DNA of 64,000 nucleotides from Streptococcaceae bacterium AF54-32pH5A (GCA_027682205.1 JAQDAD010000002.1:143953-207952); one strand, 5' to 3'. Positions 27,136-36,650 are shown, counted from the stretch's first letter. Program-made: numbers and translations. Notes: generated from the sequence alone by a model not told the origin.

Positions 27136-29967
27136 ATGCAAGATAAAATTGTGATTCATGGGGCGCGTGCCCATAACTTAAAAAATATTGATGTGGAGAT
27201 TCCGCGAGACAAGCTGGTTGTCGTGACTGGTTTGTCAGGGTCTGGGAAATCCAGTCTGGCCTTTGATACCCTCTATGCGGAGGGCCAACGTCGCTATGTA
27301 GAGAGTTTGTCAGCCTACGCTCGCCAGTTTTTGGGCAATATGGAAAAACCAGATGTGGATGCCATTGATGGCCTCAGCCCAGCTATTTCCATCGACCAGA
27401 AAACCACCAGCAAAAACCCTCGTTCGACCGTGGGAACCACGACTGAAATCAACGATTATCTGCGTCTCCTCTACGCACGTGTGGGGACGCCTTACTGTAT
27501 CAACGGGCACGGGGCTATCAAGGCTTCTTCTGTAGAGCAAATCGTGGATAAGGTCTTGGAATTGCCAGAACGTCAGCGCCTGCAAATATTAGCTCCTGTC
27601 ATTCGTAAGAAAAAAGGGCAACATAAGAGCGTCATTGAAAAGATTCAGAAAGATGGCTATGTTCGTGTTCGTGTGGATGGGGAAGTTTATGATGTGACCG
27701 AAGTGCCAGAGTTGTCTAAGAGCAAGCAACACAATATCGATGTTGTGGTCGACCGTATTGTTATCAAGGAGGGTATCCGTAGTCGTCTCTTTGACTCCAT
27801 TGAGGCTGCCCTTCGTATCGCAGAAGGCTATGTGATTATCGACACTATGGACGATTCTGAGTTGCTCTTCTCTGAGCATTATGCTTGCCCAGTTTGTGGC
27901 TTTACTGTTCCAGAGTTAGAGCCTCGTCTCTTCTCCTTTAATGCCCCTTTTGGCTCTTGTAGCGAGTGTGATGGTTTAGGCATCAAGCTGGAGGTGGATA
28001 CTGATTTGGTAGTTCCTGATACCAGCAAAACTTTGCGTGAGGGGGCTTTGGCTCCTTGGAATCCTATCTCATCCAACTACTATCCAAACATGCTAGAGCA
28101 GGCCATGACAGCCTTTGGAGTGGACATGGATAAGCCCTTTGAAGACTTGTCAGAAGAAGATAAAAACTTGATTCTTTACGGCTCAGATGGCAAGGAATTC
28201 CATTTCCACTATGAGAATGAATTTGGTGGTGTGCGCGATATCGACATTCCTTTTGAGGGAGTTGTCAATAATATCAAGCGTCGTTACCATGAAACCAATA
28301 GCGATTACACCCGCACCCAGATGCGCCTCTACATGAATGAGTTGACCTGCGGAACTTGTCACGGCTATCGCCTCAATGACCAGGCCTTGTCTGTTCGTGT
28401 GGGTGGCGAGCAAGGTCCCCATATCGGAGAAATTTCAGACTTGTCTATCGCTGACCATTTGGAGTTGGTCAGCCAGTTGACACTATCTGAAAATGAAGCC
28501 ATCATTGCTCGTCCCATTCTCAAGGAAATCAAAGATCGCTTGACCTTCCTCAATAACGTGGGCCTTAATTATCTGACCCTGTCTCGTTCAGCAGGAACCC
28601 TTTCAGGTGGGGAAAGTCAGCGTATTCGCTTGGCAACCCAGATCGGTTCTAACCTATCAGGCGTCCTTTACATTCTAGATGAGCCGTCAATCGGGCTTCA
28701 CCAGAGGGACAATGACCGCCTGATTGCCAGTCTGAAAAAGATGCGTGATTTGGGGAATACCCTTATCGTGGTGGAACACGACGAAGATACCATGCGCGAG
28801 GCGGATTATCTGATTGACGTTGGTCCCGGTGCCGGTGTCTTTGGTGGAGAAATCGTCGCTGCAGGGACACCCAAGCAGGTGGCTCGCAACAGCAAGTCCA
28901 TCACAGGTCAGTACTTGTCAGGCAAACGCGCCATTCCAGTACCGGCTGAGCGCCGTGTAGGAAATGGCCGCTTTATCGAGGTGACAGGAGCGCGTGAAAA
29001 TAACCTACAAAATGTCACTGCCCGCTTCCCACTAGGGAAATTCATCGCCGTGACAGGGGTGTCCGGTTCAGGTAAATCGACCCTAATCAACAGCATCCTC
29101 AAAAAAGCTATTGCTCAAAAGCTCAACCGCAATTCAGACAAACCTGGTAAATTCAAAAACATTACAGGGATTGAGCATGTGGATCGTCTGATTGATATTG
29201 ATCAGAGTCCTATTGGACGAACGCCGAGGTCTAACCCTGCCACCTATACAGGAGTTTTTGACGATATACGTGACCTCTTTGCCCAGACAAATGAAGCCAA
29301 GATTCGAGGCTACAAGAAGGGGCGTTTCAGTTTCAACGTCAAGGGTGGTCGCTGTGAAGCCTGCTCAGGTGACGGGATTATCAAGATTGAGATGCACTTC
29401 TTGCCAGATGTTTACGTGGCTTGTGAAGTCTGCCACGGAACCCGCTATAACAGTGAAACCCTAGAAGTTCACTACAAGGAAAAGAATATCTCGCAGGTCT
29501 TGGATATGACGGTCAACGATGCAGTGGAATTCTTCCAACACATTCCGAAAATTCAACGCAAACTTCAGACCATCAAGGATGTAGGGCTGGGCTATGTAAC
29601 GCTAGGACAACCAGCTACGACTCTTTCAGGGGGAGAAGCCCAGCGTATGAAGTTGGCTAGTGAACTCCACAAACGCTCGACAGGTAAGTCATTCTATATT
29701 CTGGATGAGCCGACGACAGGACTTCATACGGAGGACATCGCTCGCTTGCTGAAAGTCTTGGCTCGCTTTGTAGACGATGGCAATACAGTCCTCGTCATCG
29801 AGCACAATCTGGATGTTATCAAGACTGCAGACCATATCATCGACTTGGGACCTGAGGGCGGTGTTGGTGGTGGAACCATCATCGCAACAGGAACTCCAGA
29901 AGAAGTGGCGGCCAATGAAGCCAGCTACACAGGACACTATTTGAAAGGAAAGTTACATCATGAATAA
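27136..29967 (+). CDS. uvrA: excinuclease ABC subunit A
   Basis: 943 residues, normal length. Two ABC ATPase modules: Walker [10 protein letters not shown] near residue 33 and GVSGSGKST in the second half, each with an LSGGE signature. Two zinc-binding Cys clusters are visible (CPVCGF...CSECDG and CEACSGDG...CEVCHG). ATG 27136 is chosen because the translated [18 protein letters not shown] is the family N terminus. Damage recognition in nucleotide excision repair. Overlaps pepP by 8 bases. Confidence 0.97.
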   Translation: MQDKIVIHGARAHNLKNIDVEIPRDKLVVVTGLSGSGKSSLAFDTLYAEGQRRYVESLSAYARQFLGNMEKPDVDAIDGLSPAISIDQKTTSKNPRSTVGTTTEINDYLRLLYARVGTPYCINGHGAIKASSVEQIVDKVLELPERQRLQILAPVIRKKKGQHKSVIEKIQKDGYVRVRVDGEVYDVTEVPELSKSKQHNIDVVVDRIVIKEGIRSRLFDSIEAALRIAEGYVIIDTMDDSELLFSEHYACPVCGFTVPELEPRLFSFNAPFGSCSECDGLGIKLEVDTDLVVPDTSKTLREGALAPWNPISSNYYPNMLEQAMTAFGVDMDKPFEDLSEEDKNLILYGSDGKEFHFHYENEFGGVRDIDIPFEGVVNNIKRRYHETNSDYTRTQMRLYMNELTCGTCHGYRLNDQALSVRVGGEQGPHIGEISDLSIADHLELVSQLTLSENEAIIARPILKEIKDRLTFLNNVGLNYLTLSRSAGTLSGGESQRIRLATQIGSNLSGVLYILDEPSIGLHQRDNDRLIASLKKMRDLGNTLIVVEHDEDTMREADYLIDVGPGAGVFGGEIVAAGTPKQVARNSKSITGQYLSGKRAIPVPAERRVGNGRFIEVTGARENNLQNVTARFPLGKFIAVTGVSGSGKSTLINSILKKAIAQKLNRNSDKPGKFKNITGIEHVDRLIDIDQSPIGRTPRSNPATYTGVFDDIRDLFAQTNEAKIRGYKKGRFSFNVKGGRCEACSGDGIIKIEMHFLPDVYVACEVCHGTRYNSETLEVHYKEKNISQVLDMTVNDAVEFFQHIPKIQRKLQTIKDVGLGYVTLGQPATTLSGGEAQRMKLASELHKRSTGKSFYILDEPTTGLHTEDIARLLKVLARFVDDGNTVLVIEHNLDVIKTADHIIDLGPEGGVGGGTIIATGTPEEVAANEASYTGHYLKGKLHHE

Positions 29968-31021
29968 ACGTGTACAAGCATTTCTAGCTAAAATGCAAGA
30001 AAAAGAACTGGATGGCATCATCATCAACAACCTTAAAAACGTATACTACCTGACTGGTTTTTGGGGCTCAAACGGAACAGTTTTCATCAGTCGTGATCGT
30101 CAGGTCTTGGTGACTGACTCTCGCTATATCATTGCTGCTAAGCAAGAAGTGACTGGTTTTGAGATTGTGGCTGACCGCGATGAGTTGGCTGTCATTGCAG
30201 GCATTGTTAAGGATATGGGTTTGTCTCGCATTGGTTTTGAGGATGAGATTTCGGTCTCTTATTTCCACCGTATGCAGACTGTCTTTGCAGGAATCAACTT
30301 GTTGCCACAGACTCAGTTTGTTGAAGCACTCCGTATGATTAAGGATGAGAAAGAGGTTGCGACCATTCGCAAGGCTTGTTCTATCTCAGACCAAGCTTTT
30401 CGAGATGCGCTTGACTTTATCAAACCTGGAAAGACAGAAATTGAGATTGCCAACTTCCTTGATTTTCGTATGCGGGAGCTAGGAGCGGCAGGCTTGTCTT
30501 TTGATACTATTCTAGCCAGTGGCATCAACTCTTCTAAACCCCATGCCCATCCCATGCATAAACCAGTTGAACTAGGCGAAGCTATTACCATGGACTTCGG
30601 CTGTCTTTATGACCACTATGTCAGCGATATGACACGAACTGTCTACCTAGGCTATGTCAGCGATGAGCAGGCAGAGATTTACAATACGGTTCTGAAAGCC
30701 AACCAAGCTCTGATTGACCAAGCCAAGGCAGGTCTAGGTTTCCGTGACTTTGACAAAATTCCTCGTGATATTATCATTGAGGCAGGCTATGGCGACTACT
30801 TTACTCATGGTATTGGCCATGGTATTGGACTGGACATCCACGAAGAACCCTACTTTAGCCAAACTTCGAAAGAAGCCATTAAATCTGGTATGGTCTTGAC
30901 TGATGAACCGGGCATTTATATTGAAGGTAAATACGGGGTTCGTATCGAGGATGATATCCTGATTACAGATAACGGTTGTGAGTTATTGACACTTGCTCCA
31001 AAAGAATTGATTGTTATCTAA
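29960..31021 (+). CDS. pepP: Xaa-Pro dipeptidase (M24 family)
   Basis: 353 residues: N-terminal creatinase-like domain and C-terminal pita-bread domain with metal ligands in [17 protein letters not shown] (two Asp), [13 protein letters not shown] (His), TDEPGIYIE (Glu) and RIEDD (Glu). Cleaves the bond before proline in cytosolic dipeptides or peptides. The start lies inside the end of uvrA, so translation is coupled. Confidence 0.93.
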   Translation: MNKRVQAFLAKMQEKELDGIIINNLKNVYYLTGFWGSNGTVFISRDRQVLVTDSRYIIAAKQEVTGFEIVADRDELAVIAGIVKDMGLSRIGFEDEISVSYFHRMQTVFAGINLLPQTQFVEALRMIKDEKEVATIRKACSISDQAFRDALDFIKPGKTEIEIANFLDFRMRELGAAGLSFDTILASGINSSKPHAHPMHKPVELGEAITMDFGCLYDHYVSDMTRTVYLGYVSDEQAEIYNTVLKANQALIDQAKAGLGFRDFDKIPRDIIIEAGYGDYFTHGIGHGIGLDIHEEPYFSQTSKEAIKSGMVLTDEPGIYIEGKYGVRIEDDILITDNGCELLTLAPKELIVI

Positions 31022-31037
31022 AAAATGAGATAAATCA

Positions 31038-31066
31038 TTGACTTTTATATTTTAAAGGTTTATACT
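31038..31066 (+). promoter_or_regulatory. sigma-A promoter of the mgtA leader
   Basis: -35 TTGACT, 17-base spacer, -10 TATACT: near-consensus. Predicted transcription start about 31073, at the 5' edge of the riboswitch. Confidence 0.85.
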
Positions 31067-31070
31067 GATA

Positions 31071-31215
31071 GACGAAAACGGTAGGTGAGGCTACCATAGG
31101 GATACGGATGACTACCGCAAAGCAGTGGAGACACTACTCGTTGGTCAACAGTCCTGGTCGCGAAGGCCAAAACTAAGCTCATTTCATTGCCCTATGGAGT
31201 TAAAGCTTGAACGAA
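31071..31215 (+). promoter_or_regulatory. M-box (ykoK-type) Mg2+ riboswitch
   Basis: The 5' end reads GGTAGGTGAGGCTACC then GGGATACGG, and the 3' end GCCCTATGGAGTTAAAGC. These match the conserved M-box core as I know it from Bacillus ykoK (TTAGGTGAGGCTCC, GGAGATACG, GCCATACAGTGCTAAAGC). It is followed by a strong terminator and then mgtA, the expected Mg2+-regulated gene. Known action: Mg2+ binding favours the terminator. I considered the yybP-ykoY Mn2+ family; the core motifs do not fit it. Confidence 0.88.
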
Positions 31216-31235
31216 AAACAGATAATTAGTTTTTT

Positions 31236-31263
31236 AATCCTGCCATTTTATGGCAGGATTTTC
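31236..31263 (+). terminator. riboswitch-controlled terminator of the mgtA leader
   Basis: AATCCTGCCA/TGGCAGGATT perfect stem with TTTTC tail, 20 bases after the M-box core. It is the likely expression platform. Confidence 0.88.
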
Positions 31264-31295
31264 TACTGTTTTAGAACAGGGAAAGGAGACAGACG

Positions 31296-31367
31296 ATGCA
31301 AATTGACGACCACCCAGAACCGCACATACACAGCCAATCGCTGATTTGTGTCGTTCTGCCCTTATAA
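31296..31367 (+). CDS. 23-residue leader peptide of mgtA (MgtL-like)
   Basis: ATG 31296 has a strong AAAGGAG site 7 bases upstream (31282-31288) and ends at TAA 31365. The peptide begins M-Q-I-D-D-H-P-E-P-H: acidic residues interleaved with prolines near the N terminus. Enterobacterial MgtL has a comparable start (M-E-P-D-P-T-P), and such nascent chains are known to destabilise ribosomes at low Mg2+, which raises mgtA expression. Here the ORF lies after the M-box terminator and covers the 5' arm of a long hairpin. Translation is inferred from the ribosome site and context; homology to MgtL is not claimed. Confidence 0.7.
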   Translation: MQIDDHPEPHIHSQSLICVVLPL

Positions 31368-31389
31368 AGTGATTGGTCTCTGTGTATGA
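31325..31389 (+). promoter_or_regulatory. leader hairpin A, overlapping the leader ORF
   Basis: CATACACAG (31325-31333) pairs with CTGTGTATG (about 31380-31388), and CCAATC pairs with GATTGG inside it. The 5' arm is within codons of the leader peptide, so a translating ribosome would open it. Confidence 0.7.
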
Positions 31390-31406
31390 AACACATCATT
31401 CATACA
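31383..31406 (+). promoter_or_regulatory. leader hairpin B, next to the mgtA ribosome site
   Basis: TGTATGAA (31383-31390) pairs with TTCATACA (31399-31406), ending 3 bases before the mgtA AGGAG. Its 5' arm is the same sequence that forms the 3' arm of hairpin A, so A and B cannot coexist. Confidence 0.65.
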
Positions 31407-31420
31407 GATAGGAGAAACCA

Positions 31421-34081
31421 ATGAAAACTACAAAAGAAAGATTAGCAGCAGCTATTCATACACCTTTAAACGAAACTCTATCTTTTTACAAGACAAGTCT
31501 AACAGGCTTAACTGAGGAACAGATAGAAAAGAATCGTGATTTATATGGTGAAAACACCATCACCAAGGGTCAGGAAGACAGTATCCTCAAAAAAATTTAC
31601 GAATCTATTATCAATCCATTTACAATCATCCTCCTGGTCATCGCTATGATCTCCATGGTGACCAACGTCTGGTTGGCGAAGCCTGGGCAAGAAGATCCGA
31701 CGACCTCTATCATCATCGTTGTCCTAGTCCTCATTTCTGGTGGCATTCGATTTGTCCAAGAACTGCGAAGTGACAAAGCTGCGACCAATCTTTCAAAAAT
31801 GATTGTGAATACAGCCACGGTTATTCGCGAAGGCCAGAGTTTAGAGGTCGCGATTGAGGATTTAGTCGTTGGAGATATGGTCAAGTTGAGTGCTGGGGAT
31901 ATGATTCCAGCAGACCTCCTTTTAATTGAATCACGTGATTTCTTTGTTCAACAGTCTGGTTTGACGGGCGAAAGTGATTCGGTTGAAAAATTGGCTTTGT
32001 CAAAAATGAGTCAGTCAAATTTTGATAGTCTGCTAGAAGCAGAAGCGCTCGCCTTCATGGGAACCAACGTGATATCAGGAAGCGCCAAGGCTTTGATTCT
32101 AGCGGTCGGTGATGACACCATGATGGGGGAAATAGAGCAGACTCTCAATACTTATGACGAGCCCACCTCTTTCGAACGGGATATGAACAGTATCTCTTGG
32201 CTCTTAATCCGTTTGATGTTGGTCATGGTTCCCATCGTATTTCTTTCCAATGGCTTGACGGATGGAGATTGGTTAGAGGCTGGCGTATTTGCTTTGAGCG
32301 TAGGAGTCGGGCTTACACCTGAGATGCTTCCCATGATCATCACGGCCAGTCTAGCAAAAGGCTCCATTATCATGGCCAAGGAAAAAGTTGTCATCAAAAA
32401 ACTCAATGCCATACAAGATCTAGGTGCTATTGATATCCTGTGTACGGATAAAACTGGAACCCTTACCCAAGACGAAATTGTCCTTGAATATCCTTTGGAT
32501 ATACATGGAGATTTGGATTTATCTGTGTTGAGACGTGCCTATCTCAATTCCTATTTTCAAACCGGTTTGAAAAACTTGATGGACCGTGCCATTATCAGTA
32601 GAACTGAAAAAGAAGCTAAAGAACACGCTATTTTACAAAGTTTGGATACTAGCTTCCAAAAAATAGATGAATTGCCCTTTGATTTTGAACGCAGACGGAT
32701 GAGTGTCATTGTCAAGGATGAAAACGAAGTTGTTAGTTTGGTAACCAAGGGTGCCCTAGAGGAGATGCTTGCGATTTCAACCCATGTGGAATATCAAGGT
32801 CAGATTAGCCCTCTGACGGATGATATCCGAGTGGAAATCTTAAAAGAAGTAGATCAACTTAATCAACAGGGATTGCGAGTCTTGGGAGTCGCCTATAAAA
32901 CAGGCCTAAAAGAAGGTTTTGCATACTCCGTTGAAGATGAAAAAGAGATGATTCTAACAGGATATCTTGCCTTCTTAGACCCACCAAAACCATCAGCAGC
33001 ACCTGCTATTCAAGCTTTGTTAGAGCACGGTGTTCAAACCAAGATCTTGACTGGGGACAATGAGAAGGTAACCCAAGCAGTATGTGAAAAAGTTGGTTTA
33101 GACGTTGATCAAATCTTGTTGGGTTCTGATATTGATGCCATGTCGGACGAAGAGTTGGCCCAAGCAGTCGAGAAGGTGACCGTCTTTGCCAAACTCTCTC
33201 CTGATCAAAAAGCACGAATCATCTTACAAATCAAATCCAACGGACATTGCGTTGGTTATATGGGAGATGGAATCAATGATGCCCCTTCTATGAAAGTAGC
33301 AGATGTGGGGATTTCTGTTGACACGGCAGTAGATATTGCCAAAGAGACAGCTGATGTCATTTTACTAGATAAAGATTTGATGGTGCTTGAAAAAGGTCTG
33401 GTTGAAGGGCGCAAAGTCTATGCCAACATGACCAAATATATCAAGATGACGGTCAGCTCTAATTTCGGGAATATTCTTTCACTCTTAGTGTCAGGTATCT
33501 TTTTACCTTTCCTTCCTATGGCTCCCATTCACTTAATTGTTTTGAATCTTGTCTATGACCTTTCTTGTGTTGCCTTGCCATTTGATAATGTGGATGAAGA
33601 CTTCTTGAAGCATCCTCATAAGTGGGAGGCTCAGTCCATTACTCGTTTTATGATTTGGATGGGGCCAATTTCTTCTGCTTTCGATATTTTGACCTTTATT
33701 TTGCTCTATTTTGTCATTGTTCCAATGGCGACAGGTCAATCCTATGTTCATGGAGCAGAGTCGGCAACGAGCTTTATCATCTTGTTCCAGACAGGTTGGT
33801 TCATTGAATCCATGTGGTCCCAAACCATGGTTATTCATATGCTTCGTTCAGCAAAACTTCCTTTCTTACAAAGTCGTCCGTCATGGTTGGTTCTTGGAAC
33901 GACCTTGCTAGCAGCCAGTTTTGTGACTTTCCTTCCCTACTCTTCAATCGCTGGTGTCCTTCGATTAATCCCTTTGAAACCAATTTATTTCCTTTTTTTG
34001 CTCTTGATAATCGTTCTCTATATGATCAGTGTTACAGTAGTGAAACGAATGTATATCAAAAAATTTAAAAGTTGGCTATAA
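31421..34081 (+). CDS. mgtA: P-type Mg2+ ATPase MgtA
   Basis: 886 residues, P3B-type. TGESDSVEK in the actuator domain, phosphorylation motif DKTGTLTQ in the middle, GDGINDAPS hinge, and about ten transmembrane segments with the C-terminal block typical of MgtA (SFIILFQTGWFIESMWSQT). It imports Mg2+ using ATP. Its 5' region carries an M-box, a terminator, a leader ORF and switching hairpins, all consistent with Mg2+ as signal. Ribosome site AGGAG 6 bases before ATG 31421. No clear terminator follows within 100 bases. Confidence 0.93.
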   Translation: MKTTKERLAAAIHTPLNETLSFYKTSLTGLTEEQIEKNRDLYGENTITKGQEDSILKKIYESIINPFTIILLVIAMISMVTNVWLAKPGQEDPTTSIIIVVLVLISGGIRFVQELRSDKAATNLSKMIVNTATVIREGQSLEVAIEDLVVGDMVKLSAGDMIPADLLLIESRDFFVQQSGLTGESDSVEKLALSKMSQSNFDSLLEAEALAFMGTNVISGSAKALILAVGDDTMMGEIEQTLNTYDEPTSFERDMNSISWLLIRLMLVMVPIVFLSNGLTDGDWLEAGVFALSVGVGLTPEMLPMIITASLAKGSIIMAKEKVVIKKLNAIQDLGAIDILCTDKTGTLTQDEIVLEYPLDIHGDLDLSVLRRAYLNSYFQTGLKNLMDRAIISRTEKEAKEHAILQSLDTSFQKIDELPFDFERRRMSVIVKDENEVVSLVTKGALEEMLAISTHVEYQGQISPLTDDIRVEILKEVDQLNQQGLRVLGVAYKTGLKEGFAYSVEDEKEMILTGYLAFLDPPKPSAAPAIQALLEHGVQTKILTGDNEKVTQAVCEKVGLDVDQILLGSDIDAMSDEELAQAVEKVTVFAKLSPDQKARIILQIKSNGHCVGYMGDGINDAPSMKVADVGISVDTAVDIAKETADVILLDKDLMVLEKGLVEGRKVYANMTKYIKMTVSSNFGNILSLLVSGIFLPFLPMAPIHLIVLNLVYDLSCVALPFDNVDEDFLKHPHKWEAQSITRFMIWMGPISSAFDILTFILLYFVIVPMATGQSYVHGAESATSFIILFQTGWFIESMWSQTMVIHMLRSAKLPFLQSRPSWLVLGTTLLAASFVTFLPYSSIAGVLRLIPLKPIYFLFLLLIIVLYMISVTVVKRMYIKKFKSWL

Positions 34082-34165
34082 ATTGATTTTGTCAAGAAAA
34101 AAGTACGGAAATCACTAAAAAAGTTAAATTTTTTTAAAAATAGGTCGCAAGTCGGATGTTTTTTA

Positions 34166-34174
34166 TGGTATAAT
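34166..34174 (+). promoter_or_regulatory. extended -10 promoter of the spx-like gene
   Basis: TGG plus TATAAT, 42 bases before ATG 34216. Confidence 0.65.
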
Positions 34175-34215
34175 AGACTAAACTGATAGTAACATGTAGC
34201 GAAAGGGGTAGGCAC

Positions 34216-34614
34216 ATGATTAAGATTTATACCGTCTCCAGTTGCACAAGCTGTAAGAAAGCGAAGACTTGGCTCAACGCACACCAGTTAAGTTATAAAG
34301 AACAAAACCTTGGTAAAGAAGGGATTACGAGAGAAGAACTACTTGATATTCTGACAAAGACAGATAATGGAATTGCCAGCATTGTATCATCAAAAAACCG
34401 CTATGCAAAAGCTTTAGGAGTTGACATCGAAGATTTGAGTGTGAATGAAGTGCTCAACTTGATCATGGAAACACCACGGATTCTAAAAAGTCCGATTCTT
34501 GTGGATGAGAAGCGCCTGCAAGTCGGTTATAAAGAAGATGATATCCGTGCCTTTTTACCACGCTCTGTCCGTAATGTAGAAAATGCAGAAGCACGTTTAC
34601 GTGCAGCTCTATAA
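34216..34614 (+). CDS. spx: Spx/ArsC family transcriptional regulator
   Basis: 132 residues, standard Spx length. Redox CxxC at C10/C13 (SSCTSCKKA), ArsC-like fold with RILKSPILVDEKRLQVGY and the C-terminal RSVRNVENAEARLRAAL that contacts the RNA polymerase alpha subunit. Streptococci have two Spx paralogues; the neighbourhood with ireB-ruvX suggests the SpxA2 type. Thiol and envelope stress regulator. Confidence 0.9.
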   Translation: MIKIYTVSSCTSCKKAKTWLNAHQLSYKEQNLGKEGITREELLDILTKTDNGIASIVSSKNRYAKALGVDIEDLSVNEVLNLIMETPRILKSPILVDEKRLQVGYKEDDIRAFLPRSVRNVENAEARLRAAL

Positions 34615-34618
34615 ACAT

Positions 34619-34654
34619 CAAGGCTGGGGTATCTCCTAGCCTTGTTCATTTTTT
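34619..34654 (+). terminator. terminator of the spx-like gene
   Basis: CAAGGCTgGGG pairs with CTCCtAGCCTTG, followed by a T6 run. Confidence 0.8.
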
Positions 34655-34677
34655 ATCTAAAAATCATGTGAGGAATT

Positions 34678-35247
34678 ATGAAAAAGATAGTAATTGGCGC
34701 AGCTACTCTCCTCCTGCTACTTGCAGGTTGTGGTCAAAAGAAGGGAACGACATCCAGTTCAAAAAGTGACTCCGAAACACTCCAATCTACTCTGCCAGTT
34801 TTGGAAAATGCGGAAAAGAATACGGTTGTGACCAAGACTTTGATTTTCCCAGAGTCAGGAGATGGCGTCAAGCAAACGCAAACCATTACCTATAAAGGGA
34901 AACAATTTCTAAAATTGGTTATCCGGCAGACACGGCCCTTAAGTGAGGAGTTGAAATCCTTTATCGCTGACCACGGTCTTGAAGCTACAAAGAAAGCCTT
35001 CGCGGAAGCCGAGGAGAAAGATGAAAGTCTCCAAGAAGCACGTAAGTTAGAGGGTTTTACGGTTGAGACTCAGTTAATCAGCGAGACAGAGATGGAAACT
35101 ACTACGACTTATGATTTTCAAATTTTAGATGTCAAAAAGGCGGCGCAAGTAGAATATCTAAAGAATATTGGCTTAGAGACTCTTTTGAAAAATGAACCAA
35201 GCCAATATATCGCAGACAGAGTGGCAAATGGTGCGACAGAACAGTAA
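34678..35247 (+). CDS. YehR-type lipoprotein (DUF1307)
   Basis: 189 residues. Lipoprotein signal peptide with lipobox LLAGC at about 16-20 of the precursor, a Ser/Lys-rich spacer, then a YehR/DUF1307 domain with repeated charged helices. Membrane-anchored surface protein; function unknown. Single gene between spx and ireB. Confidence 0.82.
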   Translation: MKKIVIGAATLLLLLAGCGQKKGTTSSSKSDSETLQSTLPVLENAEKNTVVTKTLIFPESGDGVKQTQTITYKGKQFLKLVIRQTRPLSEELKSFIADHGLEATKKAFAEAEEKDESLQEARKLEGFTVETQLISETEMETTTTYDFQILDVKKAAQVEYLKNIGLETLLKNEPSQYIADRVANGATEQ

Positions 35248-35275
35248 GAAAATCCAAATAAATGGATTGACTTAA

Positions 35276-35304
35276 TTGTAGAACGTAAGGAAATGTGCTA
35301 TAAT
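35276..35304 (+). promoter_or_regulatory. sigma-A promoter of ireB-ruvX
   Basis: -35 TTGTAG (35276-35281), 17-base spacer, extended -10 TGCTATAAT (35296-35304). Confidence 0.75.
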
Positions 35305-35334
35305 AGTACTATTCTAAGGAAAGAGGGTGTTAGA

Positions 35335-35601
35335 ATGGGATTTACTGAAGAAACTGTACGTTTTAAATTGGATGATTCCAATAAGAAGGAGATCAGTGAA
35401 ACGTTGACAGATGTCTATGCTTCTCTGAATGAAAAGGGGTATAACCCTATTAATCAGATCGTCGGTTATGTATTGAGTGGAGACCCTGCCTACGTTCCTC
35501 GTTACAATAATGCACGAAATCAAATCCGTAAGTATGAGCGTGATGAAATTGTTGAAGAATTGGTGCGCTATTACCTTAAAGGACAAGGAGTCGATCTATA
35601 A
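35335..35601 (+). CDS. ireB: IreB family protein (UPF0297)
   Basis: 88 residues: [14 protein letters not shown]..., with [38 protein letters not shown], the most conserved UPF0297 block. In Enterococcus IreB is a substrate of the Ser/Thr kinase IreK and controls cell-wall stress and cephalosporin resistance; the two N-terminal-half threonines (T4, T7) would be candidate sites. ATG 35335 follows AAAGAGG. ruvX starts 3 bases after its stop. Confidence 0.92.
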   Translation: MGFTEETVRFKLDDSNKKEISETLTDVYASLNEKGYNPINQIVGYVLSGDPAYVPRYNNARNQIRKYERDEIVEELVRYYLKGQGVDL

Positions 35602-35604
35602 TCT

Positions 35605-36024
35605 ATGAGAATTATGGGATTGGACGTCGGTTCAAAAACGGTAGGCGTGGCCATCAGCGACCCGCTAGGATTCACTGCTCAAGGACTTGAAATCATCCAG
35701 ATTGATGAGGATCAGGGCCAGTTTGGTTTTGACCGGATCAAGGAATTGGTTGACAACTATAAAGTGGAACGCTTTGTAGTAGGTCTGCCTAAAAACATGA
35801 ACAATACCAGCGGTCCGCGAGTAGAAGCCAGCCAAGCCTACGGAGCAAAATTAGAGGAACTTTTTGGTTTACCCGTAGACTATCAAGATGAACGTTTGAC
35901 GACGGTCGCAGCCGAGCGTATGCTGATTGAGCAGGCTGACATCAGTCGCAACAAGCGAAAAAAAGTTATTGATAAATTGGCTGCTCAGCTGATTTTGCAA
36001 AATTATTTAGATAGAAAATTTTAA
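35605..36024 (+). CDS. ruvX: YqgF/RuvX family nuclease
   Basis: 139 residues, RNase H-like fold with [17 protein letters not shown] at the N terminus and [13 protein letters not shown] later, the acidic residues of the active site. Implicated in pre-16S rRNA processing. Part of the conserved ireB-ruvX-DUF1292 operon. Confidence 0.94.
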   Translation: MRIMGLDVGSKTVGVAISDPLGFTAQGLEIIQIDEDQGQFGFDRIKELVDNYKVERFVVGLPKNMNNTSGPRVEASQAYGAKLEELFGLPVDYQDERLTTVAAERMLIEQADISRNKRKKVIDKLAAQLILQNYLDRKF

Positions 36025-36039
36025 GACAGAGGAGAAACT

Positions 36040-36345
36040 ATGTCACACGATCACAACCATGACCACGAAGAACGTGAATTGATTACACTAGTAGACGAGC
36101 AAGGAAATGAAACCTTGTTTGAAATTCTTTTGACCATTGACGGGAAAGAAGAATTTGGTAAAAACTATGTTCTTCTAGTGCCTGTTAACGCAGAAGAAGA
36201 TGAAAACGGCGAAGTTGAAATCCAAGCTTACTCATTCATCGAAAATGAAGACGGAACCGAAGGCGAATTGCAACCAATCCCAGAAGATTCAGAAGATGAA
36301 TGGAACATGATTGAAGAAGTCTTCAACAGCTTTATGGAGGAGTAA
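36040..36345 (+). CDS. DUF1292 family protein
   Basis: 101 residues, strongly acidic, beginning with a His/Asp-rich stretch ([13 protein letters not shown]) followed by the DUF1292 core [25 protein letters not shown] precedes ATG. Small cytosolic protein of unknown function. Its stop lies inside the first of several downstream hairpins. Confidence 0.88.
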   Translation: MSHDHNHDHEERELITLVDEQGNETLFEILLTIDGKEEFGKNYVLLVPVNAEEDENGEVEIQAYSFIENEDGTEGELQPIPEDSEDEWNMIEEVFNSFMEE

Positions 36346-36366
36346 AAACGTCCGGGGGACGTTTTT
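36345..36366 (+). terminator. terminator 1 of a tandem hairpin array
   Basis: AAAACGTCC/GGACGTTTT with GGG loop; the T tract is followed by AGCC. Confidence 0.8.
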
Positions 36367-36445
36367 AGCCCTGCGCTAGAAATTAGAAACGCAGGCAGTC
36401 TGGGAGACTGTATCAGCCCAACTCCCAGAAATTGGAGAGAGTTGG

Positions 36446-36465
36446 AACATCCAGTGGATGTTTTT
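36446..36465 (+). terminator. terminator 2 of the tandem hairpin array
   Basis: AACATCC/GGATGTT with T5 tract, again followed by AGCC. It is part of a degenerate repeat unit with the hairpins at 36345 and 36498. Confidence 0.65.
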
Positions 36466-36497
36466 AGCCCAGCTCCTTGAAATAAGAGGGAGTTGGT

Positions 36498-36516
36498 AAG
36501 TCCAAGGGACGTTTTT
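36498..36516 (+). terminator. terminator-like hairpin 3 of the array
   Basis: GTCC/GGAC with flanking A and T runs and a following AGCC. The stem is weak. Confidence 0.4.
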
Positions 36517-36563
36517 AGCCTACGTTAAAATTTATAGTAGCTAGTGATTAGCTAACCAGGTAA

Positions 36564-36597
36564 GAGGTCGGGATTTTTGTCCCGACCTCGTTTTTTA
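36564..36597 (+). terminator. strong terminator before folC
   Basis: Ten-base perfect stem GAGGTCGGGA/TCCCGACCTC, then GTTTTTT. Confidence 0.9.
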
Positions 36598-36650
36598 CTT
36601 GCAGTAATACTTTGGTGCGATAGTTGATTGGATTTTTGTTAAGGAGATGT

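Larger units (their letters stand above)
36345..36597. repeat. degenerate tandem hairpin array between DUF1292 and folC
   Basis: Three copies of a unit made of a CGTCC-like hairpin, TTTTTAGCC, and a second inverted repeat. The second inverted repeats are CCTGCG/CGCAGG (36370-36394), CAACTC/GAGTTGG (36418-36445) and AGCTCC/GGGAGTT (36470-36496). A strong terminator ends the array. No ORF with a ribosome site lies in these 305 bases. Confidence 0.6.

Noticed and set aside
31071..31215. yybP-ykoY Mn2+ riboswitch in front of the P-type ATPase
   Set aside because: Some pneumococcal cation ATPases have that riboswitch, but the core here (GGTGAGGCT, GGGATACGG, GAGTTAAAGC) is the M-box pattern.
34018..34284. 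Minus-strand frame across the mgtA-spx gap
   Set aside because: Crosses the spx promoter and start and has no ribosome site or family match.
36345..36597. CRISPR-like array
   Set aside because: The units are few, unequal, made of T-tailed hairpins and lack equal-length repeats; there are no cas genes.
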